A stretch of DNA of 64,000 nt, taken from NCBI GenBank assembly GCA_023426935.1, contig JAEZBR010000071.1, forward strand, positions 19,637 through 83,636. Direction: 5' to 3'. Shown here in pieces: positions 35,075 to 44,624 of this stretch. Position 1 is the stretch's first letter. Every line of letters begins with the position of its first letter. The translations under genes and the position numbers were made by a program. This DNA is from Bacillota bacterium (lineage in GTDB: Bacteria; Bacillota_I; Bacilli_A; Erysipelotrichales; Erysipelotrichaceae). The notes under the pieces are model-generated. The model saw only the letters and a list, made by a program, of their open reading frames with translations. It made no database searches and had not been told where the DNA came from.

Positions 35075-36097
35075 TTATCTTTGTACCCTTCCAGAGCCAT
35101 CACCATTCATTAATTTATTAACTTCATCAACAGTAACCAAGTTGTAGTCACCCTCAATAGAGTGTTTTAAACAACTTGCTGCTACTGCAAATTCCAGTGC
35201 TTTTTGTTCGGAATAATCATTTAATAAGCTATAGATTAACCCGGCACCAAAACTGTCACCACCACCGACTCTGTCAACAATATGAATATTATACTTTTTT
35301 GAATAATAGGCTTTACTATCGGAATACAACATTGCAGCCCATTCATTATCGCTAGCAGAAATAGAAGTACGTAGTGTAATCGCAACTTTTTTAAAACCGA
35401 ATCTCTCTACTAATTGCTTTGCAACCGACTCATAACCTTGGGAATTGAGTTTCCCTTGAGTATAATCTGTTTCACTTGCTTTGATTCCAAAGACATCAGA
35501 GGCATCTGCTTCATTAGCAATACAGATATCAACGTATTTCATTAATCTGCCCATGACTTCTGAAGCTTTTTCTTTACTCCAGAGTTTTCCGCGGTAGTTT
35601 AGATCACAACTAATGGTTAAACCTTTAGCTTTCGCTACTTTACAAGCTTCTTCGCAGATCTCTGGCAGTTTTCCACCTAAGGCAGGAGTAATACCGGTAA
35701 AGTGAAACCATTGTGCTCCATCGAATATTTTATTCCAATCAAAATCTGCCGGCTCACTTAAAGATATTGCTGAATAAGCTCGATCATAAATGACTTTGCT
35801 CGCTCTTTGGGATGCGCCTTTTTCAATAAAATAAATACCTACTCGGTTACCACCACGAACGATTTTACTTGTATCAACGCCATATTTTCTTAAACTGTTT
35901 ATAGCCGCCTGACCAATCTCGTGCTTTGGCAGTTTAGTAACGAAAGCTGTGTCGACATCATAGTTAGCAAGGGAAACTGCAACATTCGCTTCTCCTCCGC
36001 CATATACTGCACCATAGGAATCTGTCTGCACAAAACGGTTATATCCAGCGGGTTCTAATCTAAGCATCAATTCTCCAAAGGTTATTACTTTTGACAT
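35075..36097 (-). CDS. kdgK: 2-dehydro-3-deoxygluconokinase (PfkB family)
   Basis: Phosphorylates 2-keto-3-deoxygluconate (or an isomer) to KDPG. The 340 residues open ITFGELMLRLEPAGYNRFVQ, as in KdgK, with GGEANVAVSLAN near residue 33, WFHFTGITPAL, SCDLNYRGKLW, and the catalytic VGGGDSFGAGLIY motif near residue 283. The next reaction is supplied by the aldolase gene 9 bases upstream, forming the lower Entner-Doudoroff-type branch. Confidence 0.9.
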   Translation of the reverse strand: MSKVITFGELMLRLEPAGYNRFVQTDSYGAVYGGGEANVAVSLANYDVDTAFVTKLPKHEIGQAAINSLRKYGVDTSKIVRGGNRVGIYFIEKGASQRASKVIYDRAYSAISLSEPADFDWNKIFDGAQWFHFTGITPALGGKLPEICEEACKVAKAKGLTISCDLNYRGKLWSKEKASEVMGRLMKYVDICIANEADASDVFGIKASETDYTQGKLNSQGYESVAKQLVERFGFKKVAITLRTSISASDNEWAAMLYSDSKAYYSKKYNIHIVDRVGGGDSFGAGLIYSLLNDYSEQKALEFAVAASCLKHSIEGDYNLVTVDEVNKLMNGDGSGRVQR

Positions 36098-36106
36098 GGG
36101 TTCTCC

Positions 36107-37072
36107 TTATTTTGAAATTAAATGAATCGCAAAACCGGCAATTTCATCTTTGAAATAAATAATCTTAAGATGACCATCATCAGTATAGGCAGCTGACGAA
36201 TCATCAAAAACTATTCCTTTGTGTTCCAAATAAACTTTAGCACGGTCAACGGAGTTACAGGAGATTCCAATATGACCATGTGTTCCTCTTCCTTCGCCCT
36301 TCATGAATTCGACCAATGATCCGGCAAAACAAGATTTATTATGTTCAACAACATCCAAATCAAAGAGGTTGCAAAGAATCTTGGCATTTTTAACGGCCTC
36401 GGTATCATTGTCGGAATTAATTCCAAGATGTTTTAATTGGAAGTTATGCATCGATTTGACCGCTGCTTTTGATAAAGCAGTTATTTGATCATAAGCTCCA
36501 TTTTTAATTAGTTCTGATTTGACCATCCAACTTCCACCGCAAGCGAAGATTTTATCATTTGAAAGATAATCGGTAAGATTCAATTCATTGATCCCACCGG
36601 TCGGCATGAATCTTACTGTCGTATATGGAGCCGCAAGTGCTTTAATCATCTTTAGACCACCGGAAGGTTCAGCAGGGAAAAATTTTAATTTAGTTAAGCC
36701 TAAGGCCAGACCTTTTTCAATCTCAGAGGGTGAGCATACTCCCGGGAGGATAGGATAATCATGTTCCTGACAATACTTTACAATATTCTCATTTAACCCC
36801 GGACTTACAATGAACTTTGCCCCAGCTTTCATGGCTTGGTCTACTTGCTCGGTTGTCAGAACAGTTCCAGCACCCACTAAAATTTCAGGCACATTCTGGG
36901 TAATTAAAGATATCGCTTCTTTAGCTGCAGATGTTCTGAAAGTTACTTCTGCACAATGCAAACCGCCATTTACTAAGGCTTTCGCTAAAGGAATGGCATC
37001 ATTAGCATCATCAATCTTGATAACGGGAACGATTCCTTCTAATTCAATCTGTCTAAAAATATTTGCATCCAT
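36107..37072 (-). CDS. eda: KDPG/KHG aldolase fused to a VOC (glyoxalase-like) domain
   Basis: Residues 1-205 are a class I aldolase that splits KDPG to pyruvate and glyceraldehyde 3-phosphate. Catalytic Glu42 lies in CAEVTFRT, GAGTVL follows, and the Schiff-base Lys130 is in KLKFFPAEPSGG. From about residue 212 a second domain (FQLKHLGINSD, HGHIGISCNSVDRAKVYLEH, KIIYFKDEIAGFAIHL) has the VOC pattern of glyoxalase/bleomycin-resistance proteins. Plain Eda is ~210 residues. The VOC part may recognise a modified sugar or act as a regulatory module. It is first in the minus-strand unit and has an AAAGGAG site. Confidence 0.88.
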   Translation of the reverse strand: MDANIFRQIELEGIVPVIKIDDANDAIPLAKALVNGGLHCAEVTFRTSAAKEAISLITQNVPEILVGAGTVLTTEQVDQAMKAGAKFIVSPGLNENIVKYCQEHDYPILPGVCSPSEIEKGLALGLTKLKFFPAEPSGGLKMIKALAAPYTTVRFMPTGGINELNLTDYLSNDKIFACGGSWMVKSELIKNGAYDQITALSKAAVKSMHNFQLKHLGINSDNDTEAVKNAKILCNLFDLDVVEHNKSCFAGSLVEFMKGEGRGTHGHIGISCNSVDRAKVYLEHKGIVFDDSSAAYTDDGHLKIIYFKDEIAGFAIHLISK

Positions 37073-37126
37073 TATCTAATTCTCCTTTCGAAAGTATAAT
37101 GAATTAAGGCATAAACTTAAGAATAA

Positions 37127-37141
37127 TGTAAACGATTCCAC
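37127..37141. promoter_or_regulatory. LacI-type operator upstream of eda-kdgK
   Basis: TGTAAACGATTCCAC. It shares AAACGATTCCAC with the site at 37407-37418. On the minus strand it falls between a TTGTTT and TACATT box pair, where a bound repressor would block the aldolase-kinase unit. It is also one mismatch from the CcpA consensus. Confidence 0.5.
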
Positions 37142-37301
37142 GGAAATAAACAAGAGATAATGATAAAACTTATGTAAATACTACGGTTTTTGATCTACTA
37201 GCTTAATTAAGCAAATCATTTTGAATAAATGTGAAAAAACAGTGAATAATATCAAGTAAATAAATGATATTTGCAGTTTTTAAAAAAAGTCTGTGAAAGT
37301 G

Positions 37302-37331
37302 TTGACGAGAATAATCTGTTGTGTTTATAAT
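37302..37331 (+). promoter_or_regulatory. Promoter of the first LIV importer operon
   Basis: TTGACG (37302-37307), 18 bases, TATAAT (37326-37331). The start would be near 37338, leaving a ~130-base leader that contains a possible cre (TGTAACCGCTTTAG, 37344-37357, one mismatch) and the palindromic operator at 37403. Confidence 0.7.
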
Positions 37332-37402
37332 CTAATTACGAATTGTAACCGCTTTAGTTAATAATTTAACATTTGTGAAAAAACTTAAATTTATAACGAA
37401 AC

Positions 37403-37418
37403 GTGGAAACGATTCCAC
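37403..37418. promoter_or_regulatory. Palindromic LacI-type operator upstream of the importer operon
   Basis: GTGGAAACGATTCCAC: six-base arms GTGGAA/TTCCAC around ACGA. It lies downstream of the predicted transcript start, where binding would act as a roadblock. The LacI-family gene at 43618 in the same operon is the obvious candidate to bind it. Confidence 0.6.
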
Positions 37419-37471
37419 AGACCTTAATCGTCTCAGACGACAAAAATAAGGTAGAAAAAAGGAGGAATAGA

Positions 37472-38632
37472 ATGAAGAAGGCATTAACAGTTTTGCTTGC
37501 TCTGTGTTTAATTGCTAGTCTTACTGCTTGCGGCGGTAGTAAACAGACCGACACGGAATCAAGCGAGCCTATTGTCATTGGCTGCTTACAGGATATTACA
37601 GGTAAGACGTCATCCTTAGGTAAGATGGTTACCGCTGGCGTTCAGTGGGCTGCGGATGAAATCAATGCTAATGGTGGTATTGATGGAAGACAAGTTGAGA
37701 TTAAAGTTTATGATACGACGGGTAGTGTCGATGAAGCAGTTACGGCATTCACTACTGCTGTTACCGTTGATAAGGTAAGCGTTATCGTAGGGCCTCCAGT
37801 AGCGAACATCGCTTTGGCGATCGCTCCTATTTCGGAAAACTATGATGTTCCGGTATTAGGATTTGCACTTGATAAGTCTTGCCAAGTAAAAGAAGATGGC
37901 ACCGCTTATAAGAACATGTTCTTATTCCAACCGAACTCTGATCAGCAGGCTGCTATCATGGCAACCTATGCAGTCAAAGAAGCTGGCGTTAAGACCTTTG
38001 GAATTATCTATAATGAGCAGAATTCCTATTCTACTTCATTAGTTGCTGGATTTGAAAATACGGTTGCAAGCCTAAATGGCGCAAGCATTACCAAGAAAGT
38101 TGCTTATACGGCCGATAATAAAGATTTCAAGACCTTATTACAGTCCTTAATGGATGCTGATGCAATTTTTGCCCCGAACTATACTGCTGATTTAGCTTTG
38201 ATTACTCAAGCTGCTAGTGAACTGAATTACAAGGGAAAGTTAGTCTGTGGTTTGGATGCTTGTCCTCCATTCAACACAATCGTTGAAAATGTTGATGATT
38301 TAAGTAACGTCATCTATATCAATAACGTTGACGATACTGAAGAATCAATGGCTAAATTGATCAAAGAAGTTAAAGAAAAAGATGGAATCGATGCTACGAA
38401 TAAATTCTTCTTGGGCTATGATGTTATGAATATTCTAGCTAAAACAATCAAAGAAGTTGGAACTGATTCTGTAGCTATTCGCGATGCCGTTGAAAAACTA
38501 TCTGGTTATGAAGGCTTAACGGGAACGATTACAATCAATCCAAAGACTCATATGCCTGAGGGTTTGGAAATGGTTATGTTTACTTATGATGGCAAGACTC
38601 CGGTCATGCTGAAACGGTATAGTGCTGAATAA
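37472..38632 (+). CDS. Substrate-binding lipoprotein of a LIV-type ABC importer (system 1)
   Basis: A 386-residue periplasmic-binding-fold protein of the LivJ/Peripla_BP_6 class. Lipobox LTAC with lipidated Cys20, then IVIGCLQDITGKTSSLGKMV, ADEINANGGIDGRQVEIKVY and the hinge FNTIVENVDD. The start is set by GGAGG at 37461-37465; a longer reading frame begins inside the operator and is unlikely. LivJ-type proteins also bind aromatic acids, amides and other small polar compounds, so amino acids should not be assumed. It heads the operon. Confidence 0.9.
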   Translation: MKKALTVLLALCLIASLTACGGSKQTDTESSEPIVIGCLQDITGKTSSLGKMVTAGVQWAADEINANGGIDGRQVEIKVYDTTGSVDEAVTAFTTAVTVDKVSVIVGPPVANIALAIAPISENYDVPVLGFALDKSCQVKEDGTAYKNMFLFQPNSDQQAAIMATYAVKEAGVKTFGIIYNEQNSYSTSLVAGFENTVASLNGASITKKVAYTADNKDFKTLLQSLMDADAIFAPNYTADLALITQAASELNYKGKLVCGLDACPPFNTIVENVDDLSNVIYINNVDDTEESMAKLIKEVKEKDGIDATNKFFLGYDVMNILAKTIKEVGTDSVAIRDAVEKLSGYEGLTGTITINPKTHMPEGLEMVMFTYDGKTPVMLKRYSAE

Positions 38633-38653
38633 TAATTGATTAATTAAAATCTA

Positions 38654-38685
38654 CGCCTTCCTATTAAGCAATTAGTAGGAAGGCG
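38654..38685 (+). promoter_or_regulatory. Intercistronic hairpin between binding-protein and permease genes
   Basis: CGCCTTCCTA pairs with TAGGAAGGCG (10 bases, 12-base loop). There is no T run, so it is more likely an mRNA stabiliser or partial attenuator that raises binding-protein levels over permease levels. Confidence 0.55.
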
Positions 38686-38709
38686 ATGGATTTAAAAGGG
38701 AGTAAACAA

Positions 38710-39588
38710 ATGCAAACTGCATTACAGATAACAATCAATGGTTTAGCGATGGGCGCGGTATATGCTTTAATCGCTACTGGCTTTGCAATGATTTTTAATA
38801 TTTTGAAATTCTCTAATTTCTCGCATGGAGCATTGATGACAATAAGTGCATTTATAGGATACTATGTTGAAAAAGCAACTGGTTGGCCACTATATGCAGT
38901 TATTATCTGTTCAATGTTAGCCGGGGGCATAATCGCGGTCTTCGGAGAATTCGTAGCCTTCCGAAGAATTATGATTAGACATACATCAGCCATTTATTTT
39001 TTCGTTTCATCAATAACGCTAGGAACTTTATATGAAGGTATCGCAACCTTGTGGGCTGGCGCAAATTTCTATTCTTATCCGGCATTTTTTGAGAAATCAT
39101 CGTTCATGATAGGATCGGTTGTTATTTCAACAGCGGATGCGGTAATGATGATTGTTGCAATTGTAGTCTTGATTGCTTTGAGTTATGTTGTTCAGAAGAC
39201 AAAGGTCGGACGAGCGATGCGAAGTGTCAGTTTCGACCGCGATACAGCAAATTTAATGGGTATTAATTCGACTCGAATCATTCAAATTGCTTTCTTTATT
39301 TCAGGAGCATTGGCTGGAGTATCTGGAGTGTTCTTGGGAATGAAATATACATTGACGACTACCTTAGGTAGTATGGTTGTCAAAGGATTCATTGCTTCAG
39401 TAATTGGCGGCCTAGGATCGTTATCAGGAGCCGTTATTGGGGCAGTATTATTGGGATTGTTAGAAACGGTGTTAACTTTTACGGTTGGTACTGGTTATAA
39501 GGAAGTTATTATTTTAGTCATCATGCTGGTCTTCTTACTAGCTAGACCTCAGGGCATTGCCGGTAGCAATGTTCAGGAAAAGGCATAG
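38710..39588 (+). CDS. LIV-type ABC importer permease, LivH family (system 1)
   Basis: A 292-residue membrane protein with about eight helices. The opening NGLAMGAVYALIATGFAMIF and FSHGALMTISAFIGYY are the LivH signature, and the coupling loop near residue 190 contains MGINSTRIIQIAF. I start at ATG 38710, which follows GGGAG; an upstream ATG overlaps the hairpin. Followed by livM after 9 bases. Confidence 0.92.
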   Translation: MQTALQITINGLAMGAVYALIATGFAMIFNILKFSNFSHGALMTISAFIGYYVEKATGWPLYAVIICSMLAGGIIAVFGEFVAFRRIMIRHTSAIYFFVSSITLGTLYEGIATLWAGANFYSYPAFFEKSSFMIGSVVISTADAVMMIVAIVVLIALSYVVQKTKVGRAMRSVSFDRDTANLMGINSTRIIQIAFFISGALAGVSGVFLGMKYTLTTTLGSMVVKGFIASVIGGLGSLSGAVIGAVLLGLLETVLTFTVGTGYKEVIILVIMLVFLLARPQGIAGSNVQEKA

Positions 39589-39597
39589 GAGGAAGCG

Positions 39598-40473
39598 ATG
39601 TTAGCACTTTATGAAATGATATCAATCAAAGCCATGATCGGAATTATTTCGATTGTTGGTGTATATGTACTTACCGGATTGACCGGAATGTTCTCCTTGG
39701 GTCAGGCAGCTTTCATGGCGATTGGATCCTATGTTTCGGGAATCTGTGTGGTTAAACTAGGCTTACCGTTTCCGATTGCAATCATAATCGCAATTATAGT
39801 AGCGGTATTGATTGGATTCATTGTCGGATTACCGACCATGCGATTACGCAGAGATTACATTTCTTTAATCACCTTGGGTTTTGGTGAAGCGTTAACGGCG
39901 TTGCTGAACAAACTTACAAAGTATACCGGTGGTGCTTCAGGATTCTATGGTATTCCTAAATTAGTGGGATTCTGGGTTGTTCTTGGTTCAACAATTGTCG
40001 CGATAGCTTTAGTATATTGGTTTAAAAAGTCAAAATATGGCAGACAATGTATCGCTGTAAAGTCCGATGAACTTGCGGCTAAAGCTATGGGAATAAATGT
40101 TACTAAAATTAAAATGACCGCATTCTTATTTTCAATCGCTTTAACGGCTTATAGTGGAGCGATGTATGCGTTCTATATCACTTATGTTGACCCCTCATTG
40201 TTCGCTTGGAAGCGTAGTGCGGACTGGGTAATTATGGTCTTTTTCGGGGGAGCGAACAGTTTGACCGGTTCGGTGTTTGCCGGTTTCTTCTTAACCGCTT
40301 TACCGGAATTCCTAAGATCATTCTCGGCTTATCGTTATATCGTATATGCCATCTTAGTTCTAATTATTATCAATTTCAAACCTAATGGTTTGTTTGGAAA
40401 TTTTGAGTTATTTGATTTATTTAAGAAACGAAAAAAGAAAAAGAGCGTTGTTGTGAAAGAGGAGGTCAAGTGA
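39598..40473 (+). CDS. LIV-type ABC importer permease, LivM family (system 1)
   Basis: A 291-residue permease with about eight helices. LTGLTGMFSLGQAAFMAIGSYV is typical of LivM (long stretch at residues 20-42), followed by the Glu-Ala-Ala-like coupling loop ...SDELAAKAMGINVTKIK... near residue 165. The C-terminus is very basic (KKRKKKKS). Its stop codon shares a base with the livG start. Confidence 0.92.
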   Translation: MLALYEMISIKAMIGIISIVGVYVLTGLTGMFSLGQAAFMAIGSYVSGICVVKLGLPFPIAIIIAIIVAVLIGFIVGLPTMRLRRDYISLITLGFGEALTALLNKLTKYTGGASGFYGIPKLVGFWVVLGSTIVAIALVYWFKKSKYGRQCIAVKSDELAAKAMGINVTKIKMTAFLFSIALTAYSGAMYAFYITYVDPSLFAWKRSADWVIMVFFGGANSLTGSVFAGFFLTALPEFLRSFSAYRYIVYAILVLIIINFKPNGLFGNFELFDLFKKRKKKKSVVVKEEVK

Positions 40474-41243
40474 TGTTACTAGAAATCAACCACATCTATA
40501 AAAACTTCCAAGGAGTTGAAGCCGTCAGTGATTTTTCCTTAAGTTCAGAAGCTGGCGAGATTCATGGGATTATCGGGCCTAACGGAGCTGGGAAGACCAC
40601 GATTTTCAATGTAATTAGTGGTGTTTATCCTCCGGTAAAAGGTTCAATTATTCTTGATGGTAAAGATATTTCAAAATTGCCACAATATAAGCGTACTAAA
40701 GCCGGAATCGGCAGAACTTTCCAGAATATTCGTTTGTTTAAAGGATTGACTTGCATGGAAAATGTCTTATGTGCTTTTGATCCGGAATCCAAGTATAACT
40801 TCTTTGAAGGAATACTACCGTTACCAAGAAGATACAAAGAAGAAAAACGGGGTCGTGAAGAGTGTTTAAAATCCTTGAAAGCGGTTGGAATGGAAGAATA
40901 CAAGGATGAAAACCCAGAGAATCTGGCATATGGATTACAGAGAAGGCTAGAGATTGCGAGAGCTTTAGCTTGTAAACCCAAAGTACTTTTGTTAGATGAA
41001 CCGGCGGCAGGATTGAATCCGACGGAAGTAAGTCAGCTTACTGAATTAATTAAGAGACTTTCCGTTGAATATGGGTTCGCAGTCTTGTTGATTGAGCATC
41101 GTCTAGAACTAGTTATGAGTATTTCTAAAGATATCCATGTTGTAAACTTTGGTCAGACAATTGCAGTTGGTACCCCAAAAGAAATACAGCAAAATCCTGA
41201 AGTAATTAAAGCTTACTTAGGTGAGGAGGAGAAGCATGACTGA
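40473..41243 (+). CDS. LIV-type ABC importer ATPase, LivG family (system 1)
   Basis: A 256-residue nucleotide-binding subunit: Walker A GPNGAGKTT near residue 37, Q-loop GRTFQNIRLF, the LivG-type signature LAYGLQRRLEIARAL and Walker B VLLLDEPAAGLNP, then IEHRLELVMS with the switch histidine. I use the ATG at 40473, six bases after GAGGAGG, rather than the adjoining GTG. Works with the LivF subunit. Confidence 0.94.
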   Translation: MLLEINHIYKNFQGVEAVSDFSLSSEAGEIHGIIGPNGAGKTTIFNVISGVYPPVKGSIILDGKDISKLPQYKRTKAGIGRTFQNIRLFKGLTCMENVLCAFDPESKYNFFEGILPLPRRYKEEKRGREECLKSLKAVGMEEYKDENPENLAYGLQRRLEIARALACKPKVLLLDEPAAGLNPTEVSQLTELIKRLSVEYGFAVLLIEHRLELVMSISKDIHVVNFGQTIAVGTPKEIQQNPEVIKAYLGEEEKHD

Positions 41244-41946
41244 GACAATTTTAAAAATAACCGATCTCAGTGTGCGCTATGGGCATATTGAGGCTTTGAA
41301 CAAAGTAAATGTCGAAGTTGGCAAAGGACAGATTGTCAGCATTATCGGAGCCAATGGTGCTGGAAAAAGTTCCATGTTAAAAGCAATCTCTGGACTAGTA
41401 AAACCGGCAGAAGGAAAGATTGAATTTGAAGGACAAGTATTACCTAAACAACCATATAAAATCGTCAAGAAAGGCGTAATTCAGGTACCAGAAGGAAGAA
41501 AAACCTTTTCTGGTTTAACTGTCCAAGATAATTTATTAGTTGGTGGATATAATTCAACTAATAGTACCGCACAAGAAGATTTAAAGAAACAATTTGAATT
41601 ATTTCCTATCTTAAAAGAGCGGAAGAATCAATTTGCCGGAACTTTATCGGGTGGTGAACAGCAGATGTTAGCAATTGCTAGAGGTTTAATGTCGCATCCT
41701 AAGATCTTATTATTGGATGAACCTTCTTTAGGCTTAGCGCCAATCATTGTTAATCAAGTATTCGATCTTATTCAGCAAATCAGAGATACCGGCGTAACAA
41801 TCATGTTGGTTGAACAGAACGCTAATAAAGCGTTGAAAATTTGCGATTACGCTTATGTTTTGGAGACCGGTAATATTACAATGACCGGAACTGGTAAGGA
41901 ATTACTAGCATCGGATGATGTTCGTAAAGCTTACTTAGGAGGTTAA
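41236..41946 (+). CDS. LIV-type ABC importer ATPase, LivF family (system 1)
   Basis: A 236-residue subunit. Walker [10 protein letters not shown] near residue 36, the [17 protein letters not shown] segment characteristic of LivF, signature [15 protein letters not shown], Walker [14 protein letters not shown], and VEQNANKAL. The start is the ATG behind GAGGAGGAG, overlapping livG by 8 bases. Completes the importer; enzymes follow in the same transcript. Confidence 0.94.
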   Translation: MTETILKITDLSVRYGHIEALNKVNVEVGKGQIVSIIGANGAGKSSMLKAISGLVKPAEGKIEFEGQVLPKQPYKIVKKGVIQVPEGRKTFSGLTVQDNLLVGGYNSTNSTAQEDLKKQFELFPILKERKNQFAGTLSGGEQQMLAIARGLMSHPKILLLDEPSLGLAPIIVNQVFDLIQQIRDTGVTIMLVEQNANKALKICDYAYVLETGNITMTGTGKELLASDDVRKAYLGG

Positions 41947-41950
41947 ATAT

Positions 41951-43621
41951 ATGATAAGAAAATGGAATGAAGAATCACTAGATCACCGTAATGCCTTACT
42001 GTACGCAATGGGCAAAACTGATGAAGATGTTAAAAGACCGGTCATTGGGATTGTTAATTCTTGGAATGAAATGAATCCAGGACATTATGCGTTCAAAGAT
42101 GTTATTGCTGAGATAAAGGAAGAAATTTATAAGGGTGGTTGTTTACCAATCGAATTACCAGTATTAGGTGTATGTGATGGTATGTGTTCAAATACGTCAG
42201 GTGATCGATATACTTTACCGACCAGAGATTTGGTTTCATCGGAAGTTGAAACAGTTGCAGAATTGAATGGTCTTGAAGGAATGATCATGTTAGCGACTTG
42301 TGATAAAGTCGTCCCTGGAGAAATCATGGGAGCGTTAAGAGTAAATATTCCGACGGTCATGCTTACTGGCGGATATATGCTTGCTGGTCATCATAATGGG
42401 CACATGATTACCTTAACCCATACTAAACAAGCTTATGCGGCTTATATTGCTGGTAAGATTACGCATGAGGAATATAAAGATATCGTCAGACATGCCTGCC
42501 CGACGCCAGGAGCTTGCCCGTTTATGGGAACTGCCAATACGATGTGTGCGACCGCTGAGGTTTTGGGTTTATCTCCTCATGGTAATGCTTCAGTACGTTG
42601 TGGCTCACCTGAATGGCATCAGATGGCGCGGAACGCTGGCAAACGAATTGCCGAACTAGTAAAAGAAGAAGTTAGACCTTTAGATATCATCGGAAAAGAA
42701 AACTTCTTAAATGCTGTTAGATATATGATGGCAACCGGTGGCTCAACGAACAGTATCTTACATATTCCAGCGATGGCTAGACAGGCCGGAATAGATATTA
42801 CCCCTGAGACCTTTGATGAAATAAGTAGAGTAATTCCTTGTATTTCAACAATATATCCTAATCATCCATCATATACAATGGAAGACTTTTCAGCGGCTGG
42901 TGGATTAGGTGCCGTAATGAAAGAACTCGCTAAGGGTGATTTAGTCGATACGAATGCTAAAGGAATGTTCGGAACTTTAGGTGATAAGATTGCCTTGAGC
43001 AAGAATGAAAATACTGATGTAATCAGAACGATTAAAAATGCATATAGCACTCATGGTGGTTTAGCAGTATTGCATGGAAATATCGGAACGGATTCTGCAA
43101 TAGTTAAATTTAGTGCTGTCGATCCATCAGTATATAAATTTACTGGTAAAGCAAAGATATATGATTCTCAGGACGATGCTTGGAATGCAATCTTAAAAGA
43201 TGAAATCGTCGCTGGAGATGTTGTAGTAATCAGATATGAAGGACCAAAGGGTTCACCAGGAATGCCACACATGGAAACATTTATGGCAGCCGTTCTAGGA
43301 AAAGGACTGGGAACTAAAATCGCCTTAGTATCGGATGGACGTTTCTCCGGAGCTACCGGAGGCTTGGCTGTTGGGCATGTAAGTCCGGAAGCATATGAAG
43401 GGGGAAATTTAGCTTTACTAGAAAACGGTGACGAGATTGAAATTGATATCGAAAACCGGAGTTTGAAAGTTAAAGTCAGTGATGAAGAACTTTTAAGACG
43501 TAAAGAAAATTGGAAACCGTTAGTAAAACCGGCTAAAGGTTGGTTAGAATTATATCGTGAGAATACGACCTCTGCCCATCGCGGTGCGACGGTGTATTGG
43601 GATCGTGAGAAAAAGAAATGA
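41951..43621 (+). CDS. IlvD/Edd-family dehydratase, probably sugar-acid dehydratase
   Basis: A 556-residue Fe-S dehydratase. Cluster cysteines in [10 protein letters not shown] (Cys117) and [14 protein letters not shown] (Cys189); metal and substrate region [22 protein letters not shown] near residue 460. IlvD makes 2-keto acids from dihydroxy acids in amino acid synthesis, but the context (KDG kinase, KDPG aldolase, LacI, importer) argues for a sugar-acid dehydratase giving a 2-keto-3-deoxy acid, as in gluconate, galactonate or pentonate dehydratases. No other ilv genes are present. AGGAGG precedes the start. Confidence 0.85.
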   Translation: MIRKWNEESLDHRNALLYAMGKTDEDVKRPVIGIVNSWNEMNPGHYAFKDVIAEIKEEIYKGGCLPIELPVLGVCDGMCSNTSGDRYTLPTRDLVSSEVETVAELNGLEGMIMLATCDKVVPGEIMGALRVNIPTVMLTGGYMLAGHHNGHMITLTHTKQAYAAYIAGKITHEEYKDIVRHACPTPGACPFMGTANTMCATAEVLGLSPHGNASVRCGSPEWHQMARNAGKRIAELVKEEVRPLDIIGKENFLNAVRYMMATGGSTNSILHIPAMARQAGIDITPETFDEISRVIPCISTIYPNHPSYTMEDFSAAGGLGAVMKELAKGDLVDTNAKGMFGTLGDKIALSKNENTDVIRTIKNAYSTHGGLAVLHGNIGTDSAIVKFSAVDPSVYKFTGKAKIYDSQDDAWNAILKDEIVAGDVVVIRYEGPKGSPGMPHMETFMAAVLGKGLGTKIALVSDGRFSGATGGLAVGHVSPEAYEGGNLALLENGDEIEIDIENRSLKVKVSDEELLRRKENWKPLVKPAKGWLELYRENTTSAHRGATVYWDREKKK

Positions 43622-44622
43622 AAACCATCTCGGATGTAGCAAAACAAGCAGGTGTGGCAGTAAGTACCGCCTCTAGAGTTTTAAGCGGCAAAGCTAATGT
43701 CAGTGCTTCCGCAAGGAAGAAAGTATTAAAGGCGGCTAAGGAATTGCAATACCGCCCTAATCAATTAGCGAAGAGCTTAAAGATTGGGAAGACCAATATG
43801 GTGGCTTTATTAGTACCATCTATTGAGAATGCTATCATCCCTGAGATTACCAAGGGAATCGAAGACATTGCTAGACAATCAGGTTATACGGTTGTGCTAT
43901 GCAATACCGATGAAGATCCAAAAGTCCAGGCCGAGTATATACGTAAATTACGTAATCAATGGATTGATGGCTTCTTAGTTAGTTCGATGATCGGTGATTA
44001 TCAAATGTTTAAGGATCTTTCTGCTGAAGGGGTTCCATTGGTTTTAATCAATCGATTCGAAGATAATAACGAATTAGATGCCGTTGGGGTTGATAATTTT
44101 GCCGGAGCTTATCGGGCAACTAGTTATCTAATCAAGACGGGTAATAAACATATTGCGATTGCGATGGGAAATGAAAATCTTAGATTATATCGTGATCGTT
44201 TGGCTGGATACCGAAGAGCTTTAAAAGATTTCAATATCCAAGTCGACGAAAAGTTGATTCTGAGACAGGAAAATGGTGTGAATGGTTTCTACGCTCAGAT
44301 AAAAGAATTTTTAGATAAAGGCAATAGATTCGATGCTTTATTCGCGACCAGTGATCCTAAAGCATTTATCTGCATGCATGCTTTACAAGATTATGGCATA
44401 AAAATCCCGGATGAAGTATCTGTGGTCGGTTTCGATAATGTTTATATGAGCGCAACCGTTAATCCGGCTTTAACAACAATATCCCAACCTTTATATGAAA
44501 TTGGAGCTCATGCGATGAAGAAATTGTTGAATCAAATCGAGGCTAAACGAAAAAATGAAGATTATGTCATGACTTTAGAATTACTCCCAACCGAATTAAT
44601 TCTGCGTCAATCAACGAGGTGA
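43618..44622 (+). CDS. LacI-family transcriptional regulator
   Basis: A 334-residue repressor. The N-terminal helix-turn-helix is [20 protein letters not shown] (3-22) with the hinge helix [15 protein letters not shown]. The periplasmic-binding-like effector domain follows ([48 protein letters not shown]). It overlaps the dehydratase in an ATGA junction, so it is made with the operon it probably controls. The ACGATTCCAC-containing operators at 37127 and 37403 are its likely targets. Confidence 0.92.
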   Translation: MKTISDVAKQAGVAVSTASRVLSGKANVSASARKKVLKAAKELQYRPNQLAKSLKIGKTNMVALLVPSIENAIIPEITKGIEDIARQSGYTVVLCNTDEDPKVQAEYIRKLRNQWIDGFLVSSMIGDYQMFKDLSAEGVPLVLINRFEDNNELDAVGVDNFAGAYRATSYLIKTGNKHIAIAMGNENLRLYRDRLAGYRRALKDFNIQVDEKLILRQENGVNGFYAQIKEFLDKGNRFDALFATSDPKAFICMHALQDYGIKIPDEVSVVGFDNVYMSATVNPALTTISQPLYEIGAHAMKKLLNQIEAKRKNEDYVMTLELLPTELILRQSTR

Positions 44623-44624
44623 AC

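Larger units (their letters stand above)
37073..37471. other. 399-base divergent control region
   Basis: Holds the two operators and the importer promoter listed separately. Also present are a perfect 12-base palindrome GCTTAATTAAGC (37201-37212) midway and an 11-base direct repeat TGTGAAAAAAC (37230-37240 and 37374-37384). No small gene is evident. Confidence 0.5.

Noticed and set aside
37344..37357. CcpA cre box upstream of the first importer
   Set aside because: One mismatch to the consensus at a conserved purine; kept only as a possibility within the promoter entry because the LacI-type operators explain the region better.
41951..43621. Biosynthetic ilvD (valine/isoleucine pathway), which the nearby LIV importer might suggest
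   Set aside because: No other ilv genes are present, while KDG kinase, KDPG aldolase and a LacI regulator surround it, which favours a sugar-acid dehydratase.
43168..43647. 159-codon minus-strand frame under the dehydratase gene
   Set aside because: Antisense of the conserved C-terminal IlvD region; no start signals.
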